The notes beneath the pieces are model-generated. The model was not told the origin of the DNA and searched no databases. It saw only the letters and a program-made list of their open reading frames with translations. A program made the position numbers and the translations under genes. Below, one piece after another: positions 49,359 through 62,812 of a stretch of 64,000 nucleotides of DNA. This DNA is from Caprimulgus europaeus (Eukaryota > Chordata > Aves > Caprimulgiformes > Caprimulgidae): NCBI GenBank assembly GCA_907165065.1, contig OU015524.1, positions 30,504,795 through 30,568,794 of the forward strand, in the 5' to 3' direction. Every line of letters begins with the position of its first letter. Positions within the stretch are counted from its first letter, which is position 1.

Positions 49359-52300
49359 CAGCTTCCCCCCTCCCACAATTTACTGTGCAGTTGTTGGTCA
49401 GCACACTTTAGATGACAGTCAGACAATGTGCTCAGCATGTGCACAATGGGTCAACAGGTATTGGAACCTGGGGGAAAAATGACAGGACTGAGATTCCTCC
49501 TGAGTTGTGTGAGATTCTGGAAGTGCCAACTAGACCTGGATTGACATGGTGCCAATTTTCTGTAGGATAGCTTTTAGACCGAGAAATGCGGAATTTGAAG
49601 CTGCAGGTTTTAATTATTTATGTGTATTGTCTTGGTTTAATTGACTTATTCTACAGTGATTAAATGCTGTTGTTTGAAATGAGAAATTACTATGAGTTTA
49701 CAATGGGAATTAAAGGAAAGCTTTGAGGGGATCTTTTGGTTTATTTTGGGAACTGGAGTAACTAGGCTTAGAAACAGTGGACTGGGTTACGCAGCACTGC
49801 CTGTCTGTGTGGGGCTGTGACCTTCTGGGGTGCACCCCACAGCCCTGGCTCCCCAGTCTGCCAGCCTGTCAAATTACTGTGGCTTTTGGGCTGTGTTGTA
49901 TGTCGTTTGCACGGAGGCTGAGATGTGGGGAAGGTGCGTGCTCACCTCTTTCCTCACAATGTCTCACAGCACAGACGTGCTGTCCCAGACCCTCTCTGTG
50001 AGCCACAGGCCTTCAGGAGCACACTTGTGCTTTGTTCCATTTTAGCATTAGGTCACTCATCCAAATAAGAGATTTCTTGTTGTGTGTTTGCTGGAGGAAA
50101 GCCTGAGCCTCCATTATTCCTTGCTTACCACATCTGGCTCGGGACCAGTGCTACTTGGTGGCCCGTTACACTGGCCGTGCACTCATCCTCTGGCGTGTCC
50201 TCACCTCATGGGCTGAGTCAGCTCGCTCTGTGTCCTCAGCAAATTGGCTAAGATTGTGTTCCCTGTTGCTCTCGGCTCTTCTGTGGATATTTACACTCAA
50301 ACAGACTTTTTTGGGATGACACACATGGTTGTCCTGGAACACACTTGTCAAAAGTAGTCCTGCGTGGCCACAGCAAAGGCCTCACGCTCCACTCGTGCTG
50401 TTACGGAGTTGAGACGGCTGAAGGCTCAGCCTGACATCTTCCAACAAATGAAAGAGACTTTGGGAGACATCGTAGGTAATTGTTAGTTGTATAAATTTCT
50501 CCCTCAGAACACACCCCAAAGAATTTTGATAATGATCCCAGAAATCACTCATGCAACAGAAAAGGACTTCAACCTCACAAAGATGATGAAAACAAGTCAT
50601 GGAAACTTGAAGCATGGTTACTCACCTACACATGTTATCAGTTGACTGAGGTCCTATGTGTCTCCATGCTTTGAGTGTATACTTATGATTAAAAATGTGG
50701 ACATATTTAAAAATAAACTCAGATTCTTTTTTTTTTTAGCTGGCATGGATGCAAACTGTAAGTAATTCACTGCCTTTTATATAGTGATTGTTGAAATTTA
50801 AACAGACTAGACCTGCTGTTCTGGTGATGGTGCTTGCTGGGATTTTTGTTTTAACAGCTATTTAGTTAAGATTTATGTAAAATTTACTTACCCTAAAAAT
50901 GTTAAATGGATATATAAGAGAAAACCTTCAGCTATTGTGTTTCTTTCAAACTGTAGATTAGTAGCTGTGACATTAGAGCTTTGCACATACCCATGTTTCC
51001 ATTCACCATGGAAATACTCATTTTAGGATAAAATGTCCTGTTTGTAAAATCTATTTATCGTGTGAAAGAGTAATGTCTCTTAATGGCAACACCCGAGAAG
51101 TTTAATCTGTAGAAACACATTAAAACTAATGAGAGTACTCTAGTGTCTTGTATTGTAAAAGGTAAAGAAAAAAAACAATTAACCAAACAATCTCTCTGTT
51201 ATCAGAGCTAGATAATAGTCTAAATATGTCATCTTTACATTGAATTTTATTTGTGATAATGAAGGAAGTCAGAGTGATCTAACTTTGATTACTTCTGAAT
51301 ACACAAAGCCCAAATCGTGTGTGTTTGAGGTTTGAGTGTTTAAAATTTTTTTCTTAAAGCTATCTGCATTGTTTGCAGGTCTTTTAAGTCTCTCCTGAAG
51401 TCAGGGAGACCTGAAAATACTGAATTAATAACATAAAAATTATATTCAGCTCCAGGCTTGATACCTTAAAGAATGGAATCTGGCTGGTTAAACTAGGAGA
51501 TACCCTTAGAGATGTGTGGAATAATTTGAGGAAAAGGAGAAAATATTCTGCTAAGTGTAAGTGTGGAGATAAGCAGAGATGTAATGTTGTTGTAGGAATG
51601 CTACTGTCCTTGTTAGGATGGCTGAATGCTGACAACAGCTTTTCTTTTAATGCAGAGATAATTCAAATCCCCACACACTCCAGCTTCTTTGGGAAACCTT
51701 AACAGCAGCTGGGGGCTGCCAAATGGGTGCAGAGGGTATTGCTCCAGCAAAGTCAGTCTGCTACCAGGATGTTCATTAGAGACTCTGAGGAAACTCTCTG
51801 TGGCACTTGGAACAGCCTGTCTCAAAGCTTCAGGTTTTCTTTGCCTGTCGGATATGTGATTCCACCAAGGGAAAATCATATTCTGGACAAATTTGGTGGG
51901 AGGAAAAAGGCCCAGGTCAGTACCTGTTGTACCTAGCTATGTTTTTAAGCTAGTAGAAGCAGTAGTAAGCCCTCCAAAAGAGATAATTTTGCTATCAGAA
52001 GAAGCTGGAGAGCATAGTATGGGCACAGCTGTTATTTCAGCTACTCCTCCCTGCCCCACCTCGTATTGATTGTTTAACACTGCTAAAACCAAAGTGTTGG
52101 GCTGGTTACCAGCTGGACAGGGAGCACTGCAGCTTAGCTAGCCCAAGGACAGCAGTTGCTCCTTGCTCTTAATCCTCTCCCTTAGCCTTTCCTCCAGACT
52201 GATAGTTCCATCGAATCCCTGGAGAAAGGTACAGGTCAGTGTTAGTCTCTGCAGTGTGCTTGCTGGAAAGCCCCTTGAGTGGTCATCCTGCCATGAAGAT

Positions 52301-55300
52301 TTCATGCCAGCACTTTGCAAGGAGTTCCCCAGATGCATGTCTGGAATCCAGCCAAGTGCAAGACTGTTTGCTTCACTTTGCTTCTCTCGATGTCTTGGGA
52401 GTCTGAAGCCAGAGTTGCTGTCAAAGGTTCTCTGCTTCATTTGAGACCTCACTTCTGCACTTATTCTCACTGAATTCTTTGTTGTCCCTAACTATAATGG
52501 GTTTATTTTGTTCTCTAGAAAGTTGTTATTCTATCACAGAGTTTTATTCCTTCTATAAATTAGAAAGGAGTGACAGATGGCACCAAGGTTTGCTAAATGG
52601 TACTTTACCATAGGTATGACTACATCACTGGCCCAAAGCCTTCCCTGCCAGTGAGGGACTGAAAGTTGCATCTGTAATGCATATGTCTCTTGGCTGATGG
52701 ATCTTCTTGTACTGACCAGACTTTTAATATCAGAAACTAAATTTGTCAGAAAACATGATTTCCCTTTCAGTTGAACATGTACAGCTGTTGCAAACACTGC
52801 TGTGTGCTGGTACCAGAAAATACCACATTTTTCTCCTACAGTTTGAACGGGAAATAATTGTGGTTTCTCAGATCCCACTTTGAAGCGGTGGTTGTTGATG
52901 GCTGACTGACTTTAATAACTGTAATTGTATGTGCAGTCCTGGTCCAGCTGTGCACTGGGCACCATGAGTCACTGTCCAAAAACATCCCTTAGTTCAAATC
53001 CTTCTTGAAAAAGACAGTTCTAAAACTCTGAATATCCTCTCCTCTGTTATCAGGAAGTCCCCTTCTGGTCAGACAGCTATGTTGTCGCTGTTTTAGATGG
53101 ATCTCCTGGAGTCTGCATAGGCATATCCTATGTTGCACGCTCCCAAGCTGGAGCTGGGGACAGAGGAGTGGGCTGTCCCCAAGGAGCTGCGGCTCGGCCA
53201 GCGATGGACTTGTGATGTGGTGATCTCACCCACAGCACAGTGGACAAATACGCATGTCACACGTGGGCCATTGCATGAGTCACCAGTGTCACCCTGGAGC
53301 CTTTCCTGAGGGCAAGCAGAGACCTGGGGAACCTCCCCACCTCTGCTGCTCACCCCCTTCATGCAGAGCTGTGAGCTGCTTCTGCCTCTGCTCTGCTCCT
53401 CACTGCTGGTGCTCCAGCATTTTTCCTAGTAGGTTAATTTGTTGTAAACACCAAATGAGAATCTGGGAATTTGTCCACTTTGTCAGAAGAAGTCATGGGT
53501 AAAATACCCTTGTATTATACTGTTGTAAACCTCAGCAGGCTTTATAAATTTCTTTCCATCAGCAGAACTCAAATCAGTTTATTAAACAGATAAGTATTGC
53601 CTGGTGTGGCTGTGAAAGTGAAAAAAATGAAGCAGAAAAGGGGAGTTCACCTTGTGTTGCCAAGTGGTGAGTAAGAAAGCTGGGGAAAAGGAGGCTATCC
53701 CCTTCCTGCTCTCTTGCCAGCAGCTATTGCCATGCTCTAAATAAAGTTTAAATACTTAAATATTTTTAAAGTTCCTTTAAAATAATTATAATAAATGCCA
53801 TCTTATTTCATACATTTCCTGCCCACATAGTGTATTTCCATATTACATGTAGTTGGAAGGTATTATTGGAGATCCCTGTTCAGGCACCTGAGTCATAGCA
53901 CCTCTAACTTGCCACCATAAATAGGCATGTTTGATGGAGACTGCTTGTGATGTGTTGCCTCAGCCTGTGCATCGAAGGCTCTGTCTCCTACTGATAGCTA
54001 GGGCAGACCTCAAAATCAGACTTCTTTTCTACAGCAAAATCCCATTTGCCTGATTGCCAGCAGATGTTTTCACAGCCTTGGGACCTGAGCCTGACCATCA
54101 GTCTGTTGCTGGCCTTAGGTGGGATGAAGATCACCTTCAAGTCAAAAAGCCCATGAGACTTCCTCTAAGTGAAGCGTGGTGGGACACAGGGTATCGGTCA
54201 CTATGGTGCCAACAGGACTGTCTGCCCTGCCTGCCTGTCTACATAAGCAGTGCTGGAGGCCAACTGCTAGTGCTCTGGGAGATTGAAAAGCACTAGGTCT
54301 GTGCAAACCATCTGGCCAAAGGCAGAAGTTGGGCGCTTCAGTCTGATTTTCTTATGTGCTGAGGCACGTAGGAGGTGGGGAAAGGGCTGTTTGAAGGTAT
54401 CTCAAGCAGTTGAGTCTGAAAATGGATTCTCTAGTGCTACTGTCTCTACTAATATCTATTTGAATTTGCAAATACAGAATTTTATCCAAGAAATGTCCCA
54501 TCTCCCTTGCCTAAGCTGGGAACGTGGTCCAGGTGCTGCAAGGGTTATCTGATGCTCTAGGAGGTCCTTGACTGTATGTGTGTCAATTGTACCTACTCAG
54601 TAGGACCTATTTTCCCCCAGGATCAGACTTACGTGAATCCACCATGCAGCCCTGAACAATATGTGGAGTAAGACTTTCCAAAAGTGTTATCTCCTCAGCA
54701 GAGGCAGAGTATAAGCATCACGGTGCATGTGTGCCTTGGACTGCCAGTTTTCTGGTAGGCCTGAGTGGATTTATGGCATGGTGGTCCTGACCACTGTTGG
54801 ACACACAGAATTCCTGGGAAAACATGGACAGTCATTGTCCATCTGGACAGAAGCTCTGAGTGAGAAAGAGGTATTGGTTTTGGTTTGGGTTGGGCTTTTT
54901 TCCCTCAAGGGGGTGCTCAGTGTATTTGGCCCATAAGCGCACCCCTGCACCTGCTTTGGTTAAAAAGTCATTGCCCTGTGTGATGTGAAATGTTATAGCT
55001 CATCAGTTCTGACACAGTTGTTGAGACTGCAAAGAAGTGTTTGCTGTGGACTCCAAGAGATCAGCAGCAGTCCTGGAAGGTTGTTGAACTCAGGCTCTGT
55101 CTTTTGACAGAGACCCATCTGACTGCGATGCAGAGCAGGATGTGGTTTCTCAAGCAGAATAGCCACATTCTTGCAGGAGGCAGAAGGAATTTTAATTTTA
55201 GTTATTGAACATGGAATCACTTATCTCCTTATGCAGCTCTTAAAAGGGAAGGAGAACATGGTCATTCTGTACAGTCCTTTGTGGGAGCATTGTAATAGCT

Positions 55301-55475
55301 CAAGTTGTCCTTCAAACAGCCAAGCAGCATGGTCTGTGAGACATGGAAGAATTAAGTAGACCTTACACTTGGAACTGGCCTAACCTCATGCCACTGCCTC
55401 CCAAACTGCATGTGGAAATCATAGGACTTCTGTACCATTAGTACAGTCTTCACTGGGTCACAAATGATGGGGTTG

Positions 55476-55500
55476 GTTGTGTTGTTGTTGTTGTTGTTTT
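55476..55500. repeat. GTT trinucleotide run
   Basis: About six GTT units followed by a short T run. A plain microsatellite. Confidence 0.75.
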
Positions 55501-58500
55501 TCAGATTAGCAATCTATACGATGAATGATATAATAAAATTCTGTCTAGCAAAAACTGCTGCCAACATTTAAAAATATCTACCAAGTCCTCTTCCCATTAA
55601 AACAGTCTTGTTAAAGTTGTCTGTTTCAAGCAGAAAGATGTTTTACTGAATTCTTGGTTATGTGGTTTTCCTCCTCAGATTTCTGTGAAAGCATGTGTTT
55701 CACAAGGCATATCAAAGTTGTCTCATGGGCAAAAACACATAAACAAGCAGCATGTCATTTTCTTGAAATCCCCTGCAAAATGGCTAGCCTTAACCATGCA
55801 GAAGGTTTTCAGAGGCATAAGAGGAAAGGAAGATTTTGCAGACACTCCGAGCCTGGAGCTGGGGGAGATCTGAGCTGTGCCTGTAGCTCTTCAGTTGCCC
55901 ATTGGGAATGTGTTTATATTCCTCAATTTCCCTGTTTGGGAGGCAATGGCTGTGTAAAGCATCTGGGTTCTGCTAATGAGAAATACAACACAAGGTCCAC
56001 ATGTTGCTGTGTTGACTCCTTAGGTCTGGCCATACCTACTATTGTGATACATAAACCCGGCTCATGCTCCTGGGAAGACTTAATTGCAGCACTTTAGGGT
56101 TTGAAGTTTCTTTCTTGCACTGGTTCCACATCGAGCTCTTTCTCCTTAATGCAGCCAATATATGGAAGGGAGGACAAACTCTCTTATTCCTTGCCTTAAT
56201 TCCCTGCCTGGCTGTTTAGGGTGAATCATTAACCAAACACTCTGGCAAAGCAAAAATGTTTGGGTGCCTTTTGCAGAATGCACAGAGCCTTGGCTTTCTG
56301 CAAGAGGAATGGCTTCCCTCTCCTACACGAACAAAAGCACTGCTGGGTCCCTCTGCTCACTGCCGTGCTTTAACCAGACCTTGTGCTTCCAGCACATTTA
56401 TGTGCTGAAGTATTTATATATATTGAAATTCTGCTGTGGCTCATGCTTTGAGGGTGAGAAAAGGGAACATTGGACATGTCCTGTGGAACAGAGTTAAGAT
56501 TTTCCTTCAATTCGTCCTTCGCGGCCTGCTCATGAGTTTTTTGGTAAAAGGAACAATAATCATTGTCCTATCAGCTGTTAATGAACTGAAACTGTTCTCT
56601 AGGGTGATGTTGACATGCTAGCTCTCCTAGTGGAAAATGACTTCTGAGGTCCCACAGCAAAGGACTGCATAGTCTGCTGAAGATCATGGACAAGATACCC
56701 TTCTGTGAAAGGTGGGGTGGTTTTATCCGATGGCTGCTTCATGTCTGTTTCCTCTGCAGGTCTTTCTGCTTGCCTTGAAGCCATTGCCTTGGTGTGCTGG
56801 GCTGTAAATCCCTGGGGGCAGATGAAGGAGCAGTATGGTATAGATAAACTCTACTTAACACACTTATTCAGATGGAGGTTGATTGGCTTCATCCTTTCTC
56901 CATGAGCCAAGACTGAAGAATTACTGAAATGCCGCAGCCGTTGTCAAGCGGGTAAGTGTTTTCATTGTAAATCTGTAAATCCTCTTAACCCCTGTTTGTA
57001 AAAGATGAATAGGAGCCCTGGGAGCCCACCTTCTCTTAGTCCCATTCATGCCACAGATACAGTGCAAATACTGATTTCTCCCTTTTAAATGCAAGAGCGT
57101 TTATCTGCCAGTCCTCAAATGGTATTACCATGATATAAGAAGAGTTATAATTGGATAATTAGCTAATACAGTTACCACTGCATCAGTTTGAGTAGTTGTT
57201 CTTGTCTGTGCTTTTAAAGCGAATGGCCTTGATTTTGCAGCAAAGTCAGTGAGATGCCATCTGAATGCAAGGGTTGGGGTGCATGAAACTCTTTGCAGAA
57301 TGAGGGCCTATATTTATATTTCTTCTAGAAAGCCTCACTATACTGCGCACAAACCCTGTTTAGAGAGCTTTACTGAGACGGCACATTCAAGCCTTCATTA
57401 TTAGGAGATGTCAGCAATGAGATTGTCTGTTTGACATTAAAACTTCCAGCTGTGCCTCTATCTATTGTAATTACTCTGATTTATTTGGTCACAGTTCGTT
57501 TGCTGCAGCATCCCCTTGCCTGCTCAGTGCTTGTGGTGCTGAGGTTGAACCTGGGCTGTGTGGCAGATGGGGCTGTGGTGTATCAGCCCTGCTCTTGGGC
57601 TGTCACAGGGACCAGATGGCCGTGGAGTGGCAGTGCCTGGCTGGTGGGGCAGAGGCACTGGGTGTCCTCCAGTCACCAGTGGAAACTGCTGCTCTTGGCT
57701 CTCTGCGGGTGGATGAGTGCAGTTGTTTCTCAACTCTTATAAGCTAAAAAATTTTCACAGAAGTTTGGGCTTGTTTCATGTTGAAAGTCAATCAAATTTG
57801 CAAAAATATGGAGATGTCAGATGGAAATGCTGGTCTCTCTAGCCCACCCTTGGCTTCATACCTTCATCAGCCAGCCATGGTGGGGCTCTGCAGGCATAAT
57901 CAGCCAAAGTTAGGGGTGAATACAAGCTGCCACCGTCTGGCAGAAAGCAAACCCCTTTCTCGCCGTCCTCACCTCCTCTTCCACCTCTGCGAGTCCACAT
58001 CTCCATCCCTTGCCAGTCCTATTCCCCACCCCTTTCCATCTTCTCTCCCCTTTTGTCTGCCCCTGCTAGCTCCCAGAGGCAGGCCCATTTTGAAACAAAT
58101 CTCAGTCTCTTTTGGTCTCTGCCAGTCCTTCCTCTTGCCAGGGCTCCAGGCCCTTCTATTCCTTGCTTCCAAGCTCCCTGGTTTTCAGTTTCACCTCTTG
58201 CTGTGATAGGTCTGTGTCTGATCTCCTCCTCCACAGCTCAAAGAGAGTTGTGTTCCTGCAGTTCTGCAGGAGACAAGGGACTTCTTGCCCACAGCAGAAA
58301 TAATAGGTAAGTGCTAGTCCCAAAAGCCTTTACTGAGTCCTTAACTGCAGTTTTTTAACTTGCTCTGTAATCTGGCAGAACTTGGGTAGATTTTAATAGG
58401 GATAGACACATTTCTACCACAAAGGCTGCATCTCTGCCAAATTTCAAAATTCCCCTTCTGAAGCTAGAGATCCTCATATAAAAGGTTGTCTGGATTTATT

Positions 58501-59708
58501 TAACGTGTGCCAAGCAATATATTTTTCCTTGAATAATATTCCTGGAAATGGCTGAACTGTTTTGGCTAAAGCAGATGCCAAACTGCTTGGAATCAAGTTC
58601 TCAGGGCTAAAATTTGGCAAAGTCGAGTAATGTGCCATTTTCTATCATTGATACTGGGGAAGTAGGAAGAGGAGATGGTACTGCTGGTTGGAAAACCAAC
58701 TCCAACTAACAAGTGTTGCTTTTAAGAAACTGTCAGTGAGGAACATCCCTGTGCTTGTGCTCCCAATGTGCCGTGCGGTTGTTACCTTCTTCCTAAATAG
58801 TGATTGTGGTAACCCACAAGCGTCTGTGCTGCTTCCAGCTAACTTGAACTGCTTAAATCGGCCCTTTAAATCATCCTGGCTAATCTTCTCCACCTTTATC
58901 ACCCCCGGGCTTAAGGCTGGATCTATATGTGGAATCTATAGGTGTGTATTTGAATTCGGCCCGCAGTAATCTGTATTGCCACTTTGGTGCTTATTTCCCA
59001 CCTGGGAATTACATCTGCAGAACCCCTCTGTGCCAAACAAGAATGTCCCCCATGGACGTTTCACCATACAGTTATCTTTTGGGTTAAAGCCTTTACAGGG
59101 CTGTGATGTGAATGAGGACAAGGCTCCTTCCCTCTTCTCTTCTCTGTACCATGGCTCCTTCCTCTGTTTTTAGGACCTGAGGCACAGTGACCTGCATGGG
59201 TGTACATAATGCTTTGGTATATAAATGGATTGTGAAGTTCTCTGGCACCCTTTACCAAATTGGCTTTGTCACAGAAAGCAGAGATTTCTTGATATTTCAT
59301 ATTAAATTCTAGAATGTCTTGGTATTTCTTTTTAAAATAATTAATAAATAAATGACGAAACAAACAAAACCAATAACACTAAAAAAAAATTTTAAAAATG
59401 GTGTGCCTATTGACTTCAGCATCAAGGCTAGATTATCATGCCCTTTCCAAGCTTGTTCTGGGCAAGCGTTTTCCATAATATCTCTTGCTACTCAACGGTT
59501 TTCTCAGATGATACTGATACCATAGCATGGGCCCAGCACTTTTATTAGCTGCAGAGCTGTGAATATCTCTTTTTATGTACACAGTGTTCACACACAGTGG
59601 CTTTAGACACAGGGTACTTCAATGTTAGTGTGGGGCTAGTAACAGCCTCTAGAGACAATTTTGGAAGTTGCTTACCTTTCCCCGAGGAACAGGACATGTC
59701 TTTGATTT

Positions 59709-59985
59709 CATAGAATCATTGAATGATTTGGGTTGGAAGGGACCTTAAAGATCATCTAGTTCCAATCCCCCTGCTATGGTAGTGACACCTTCCACTAGAC
59801 CAGGTTGCTCAAAGCCTCATCCAACCTGGCCTTGAACACTTCCAGGGAGGGGGCAGCCACAGCTTCTCTGGGCGACCTGTGCCAGTGTCTCACCACCCTC
59901 ACAGTGAAGAATTTCTTCCTAATGTCTAATCTAAATCTACTGTCTTCCAGTTTATAACCATTGCTGCTTGATCTATTTCCTACCT
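59709..59985 (-). mobile_element. CR1 LINE 3' end, minus strand
   Basis: Starts with catagaatcattgaatgat and tgggttggaagggacc, then continues with ccactagaccaggttgctca, ccttgaacacttccaggga and the ORF2 tail, which on the minus strand reads FRLDIRKKFFTVRVVRHWHR (near 59880-59950). It ends near gtttataaccattgctgctt. It is 5'-truncated. Similarity to the copies at 24385 and 28715 suggests one subfamily. Confidence 0.93.
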
Positions 59986-61354
59986 TTAGATGCACAACCT
60001 GCTGGTGGGCTTGACTGCGTAGTGAATGCAATGTCAGTGTCATCTTTGCTTATACTCCTTTTTCCCCTCTGTTATGTTCTGCTTTGCCTGCTGGGTCATT
60101 TTCTGCCTGTCTTCTCCAAGGCTGGTGATTCCAGTGTAATAGTCTGTCTATCCATGCCAGGTTATTGCTCATAACCCAAGTAAGGTTAAGCTAGGTAGCC
60201 CAAACTGACCCTGCCACTGCTTTGGTAGGAGACAGGAGGTGTTTCAGAAGAGGGCAGCCATCCTGAGCTGTGATGCTGGGCTTGGTGCTACAAGGGCTGG
60301 TCAGAGGAGCCCTTGACCCTTCGCTGTCTCTGTGACCTCTGGGACTCTCTGACTGGTAACAGCCAGTGCAGTTTGTGTTGGGGCTTTGTTCTCCACTCTA
60401 CAGAGAGAAACGTTAAACTGCAGAATGACTAAGTGCCTTTTCAAAGGCCACATAATGAATCAGTGAATGAACAACAACCCCCAGCAGCTCCAGCCACCCT
60501 TCTCTCTGCAGAACAATGCCTCTTTCCCTCTATCAAGATGTGCACGTAGTATACGTTGCATACAGAATTATGTATTTCAAAAGAAATTTGAATATTAATA
60601 TTTATATTGTAGCGGTGCCACTGTCCTCCAGGCTCTGTAAATAGCAGCACCACAACAATGTGAATTATTCCTTTTATTCAAAACCCTGGCCAGTGAAATA
60701 GCTTGTCAATGCAAAAGAAAATTGCTGCACAAAAGTTTGACAGCTACATTCATTATATATGTCAATCAAAGGATCCTAAAGGCTTTATTGTCACTGTACA
60801 GTGTCTGAACAATCTGTTAGCCCAATATGCCACAGAGTTATTTTCTCGCTACTCCTTTCATTTTAAAAAATAGCCACCAATAACTTTTCTCAAATAGTCT
60901 GAGAAAACTACATGAACAGTAGAGAAGTCTTAGATTTTCTTGGGTGTCTGTGGGCTGGAGGCATTCCAGGCTTAACTCACCGTGTTATGCTAACATGTCA
61001 CAGCACTTATGGTAGATGAGATCTGATCAGAAACGCAGGACACGCAAATGCCATGAGTGCACAAACCCTGGAGCAGGCTGAGGCTGTGAACATGGCACGG
61101 CGAGTTGGAAGGGAACAAGCTGCACTAAAGAGAAGTGAAGTTAATCTCCTAACCTGCTTTTTTGTCTGCGTTTGCCCAGGTATTGGATATTCAGGCCCCT
61201 CTGTCCCAGGACTCCCCCAAGGTTAGGATCGCCCTCGTAAATCCTCTCGAGTTATTTTCTGAAGTGTGGGGTTTGATAAGGTCTTGCTCGCAACAGACCA
61301 GCCTACAGCCTGGGGGACAGCGTTCTGTTTGGGTTTTCTTTCTGCTCACTGGAA
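59986..61354. other. Spacer between a CR1 and the second CpG island
   Basis: No recognised gene or repeat. A short palindromic AATATTAATATT lies near 60590-60601. The last 200 bp rise in GC content towards the island. Confidence 0.4.
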
Positions 61355-61740
61355 TTGTCACAACCCCGCCGTCGGTTACCGCGTAACTTGCGGTAAGCGG
61401 GAGCTGGGGGCCGGGCGGGCTGGCGGCTGTCTGCGCCCCGGGCTGTCCCCGCCCCGCCGTGCCAGAGGGACCCCGTGGCCCGGCGGCTGGGGTTCGCCTG
61501 GTTTTGGGGGGCACGGATGGCGGCTGTGCCAGCCCCTCTCCGCCTTCCCAGCCAGGTGCCGGGCAGCCGCGAGAGGGAGCCGGCACCGCTCCGGGAGCGG
61601 CGGGAGCCCCGGCCCGGGGACCCGACAGCGACCCGACCGCTGCCGCCCCGCTGCCGCTGTCCCCACCCGGTAGTGCCGGCACCGCGGCTCTGCGGGGCTG
61701 TTTGCAGCAGCGGTAGGAAAGTAGCGGTGGGAGCTCACCT
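61355..61740. promoter_or_regulatory. Second, orphan CpG island
   Basis: A sharply bounded GC- and CpG-rich segment in AT-rich flanks. Plus-strand splice donors occur at 61393 (cttgcg|gtaagc) and about 61712 (agcagcg|gtagga), and a minus-strand donor-like gtaggtgag lies just outside at about 61735-61743. Two interlocked dyads sit at 61375-61394. This looks like a promoter with a possible non-coding first exon, on either or both strands. The open frames over it (up to 228 codons on the minus strand) are low-complexity by-products of GC content. In human the DNA beyond SOCS5 holds lncRNAs before MCFD2 and TTC7A, so a lncRNA promoter is a fair guess. Confidence 0.6.
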
Positions 61741-61863
61741 ACCAGGCTCCTTCTTGCACGGGAAATGACAGGCTCTGTCAAATCTGACTTGTGAGGGTGT
61801 CGTAAACTCACCAACTTTAATTTGCTCTGGGCTGGAGCATAAATTAAGTTTCCCAATATAAAA

Positions 61864-62812
61864 TAGCACAGGATCATTAAGGTTGGAAAAGACCTCTAAG
61901 ATCATCCAGTCCAACCATCAACTCATCACCACCATGCCCACTAAACCACATCCCAGAGTGCTACATCTGCATGTACACGAACACCTCCAGGGATGGGGAC
62001 TCCACCACTTCCCTGGGCAGCCTGTTCCAATGTCTGACCACTCTTTTGGAGAATAAATTTTTCCTAATATCCAACCTGAACCTCCCCTGGAGCAACTTGA
62101 GGCCATTTCCTTCCATCCTATTGCCTGGGAGAAGGACCAAACCCCACCTCATTACAACTTCCTTTCCGTTAATTGTAGAGAGCAATAAGGTCTCCCCTCA
62201 GCCTCCTCTTCTCCAGACAAAACAATCCCAGTTCCTTCAGCTGCTCCTCATAAAACCTCTGCTCCCTTTTTTCACCAGCTTCATTACCCTTCTTTGGGCA
62301 TGCTCCAGGGCCTCCATGTCTTTCCTGTAGTGAGGGATCCAAAATTGAACACAGTACTCGAGGTGTGGCCTCACCAGTGCTGAGCACAGGCCCTAGTCCT
62401 GCTGGTCACACTATTTCTGATACAGGCCAGGATGCCATTGGCCTTCTTGGCCACCTGAGCACACTGTTGACTCATATCCAGCTAGCTGCCAACCAGCACC
62501 CCCAGACCCTTTTCCACTGTGCAGCTCTCTAGCCACTCCTCCCCAAGCTGGTAGCATTGCATGGGATTGTTGTGACCCAAGTGCAGGACCTGGCACTTGG
62601 TCTTGTTGAAACTCATACAACTGGCTTCAGCCCATCAATCCAGTCTTTACAGATCCCTCTGTAGAGCTTTCCTACCCTCAGGCAGATCAACACTTCCTCC
62701 CAGCTTTGTGTCATCTGCAAACTTACAAAGGGTGCACTCAATCCCCTTGGCTAGATCTTCAGTAAAGATATTAAACATGGCCAGTCACAATACTGATGCC
62801 TGGGGAGCATGA
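61864..62812 (-). mobile_element. Long CR1 LINE fragment with broken ORF2 end
   Basis: Begins with the CR1 3' signature ggatcattaaggttggaaaa and extends about 950 bp, the longest CR1 in the window. The minus strand carries recognisable ORF2 C-terminal pieces: [20 protein letters not shown] (62169-62387 frame) and [20 protein letters not shown] with [15 protein letters not shown] (61961-62185 frame). The two lie in different frames, so a frameshift near 62170-62185 breaks it. The upstream part (62400-62810) matches the earlier ORF2 region in antisense. The 5' end is truncated near 62812. Confidence 0.95.

Larger units (their letters stand above)
42911..59708. other. Gene-poor intergenic DNA downstream of SOCS5
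   Basis: Nearly 17 kb with no recognised protein, RNA gene or mobile element. Notable items are a GC-rich block at about 43600-43770, an ATT run at about 49036-49072, a TA microsatellite at 49310-49358, a GTT run at about 55476-55497, slightly GC-richer segments near 47.0-47.5, 53.1-53.4 and 57.5-58.3 kb, and an A-rich patch at about 59336-59399. Open frames of up to 147 codons (55654-56097) resemble no family. LncRNA exons could be present but cannot be called from sequence. Confidence 0.5.

Noticed and set aside
61191..61877. 228-codon minus-strand open frame over the second CpG island
   Set aside because: Same composition effect; no known domain, and it runs into the start of a CR1 element.
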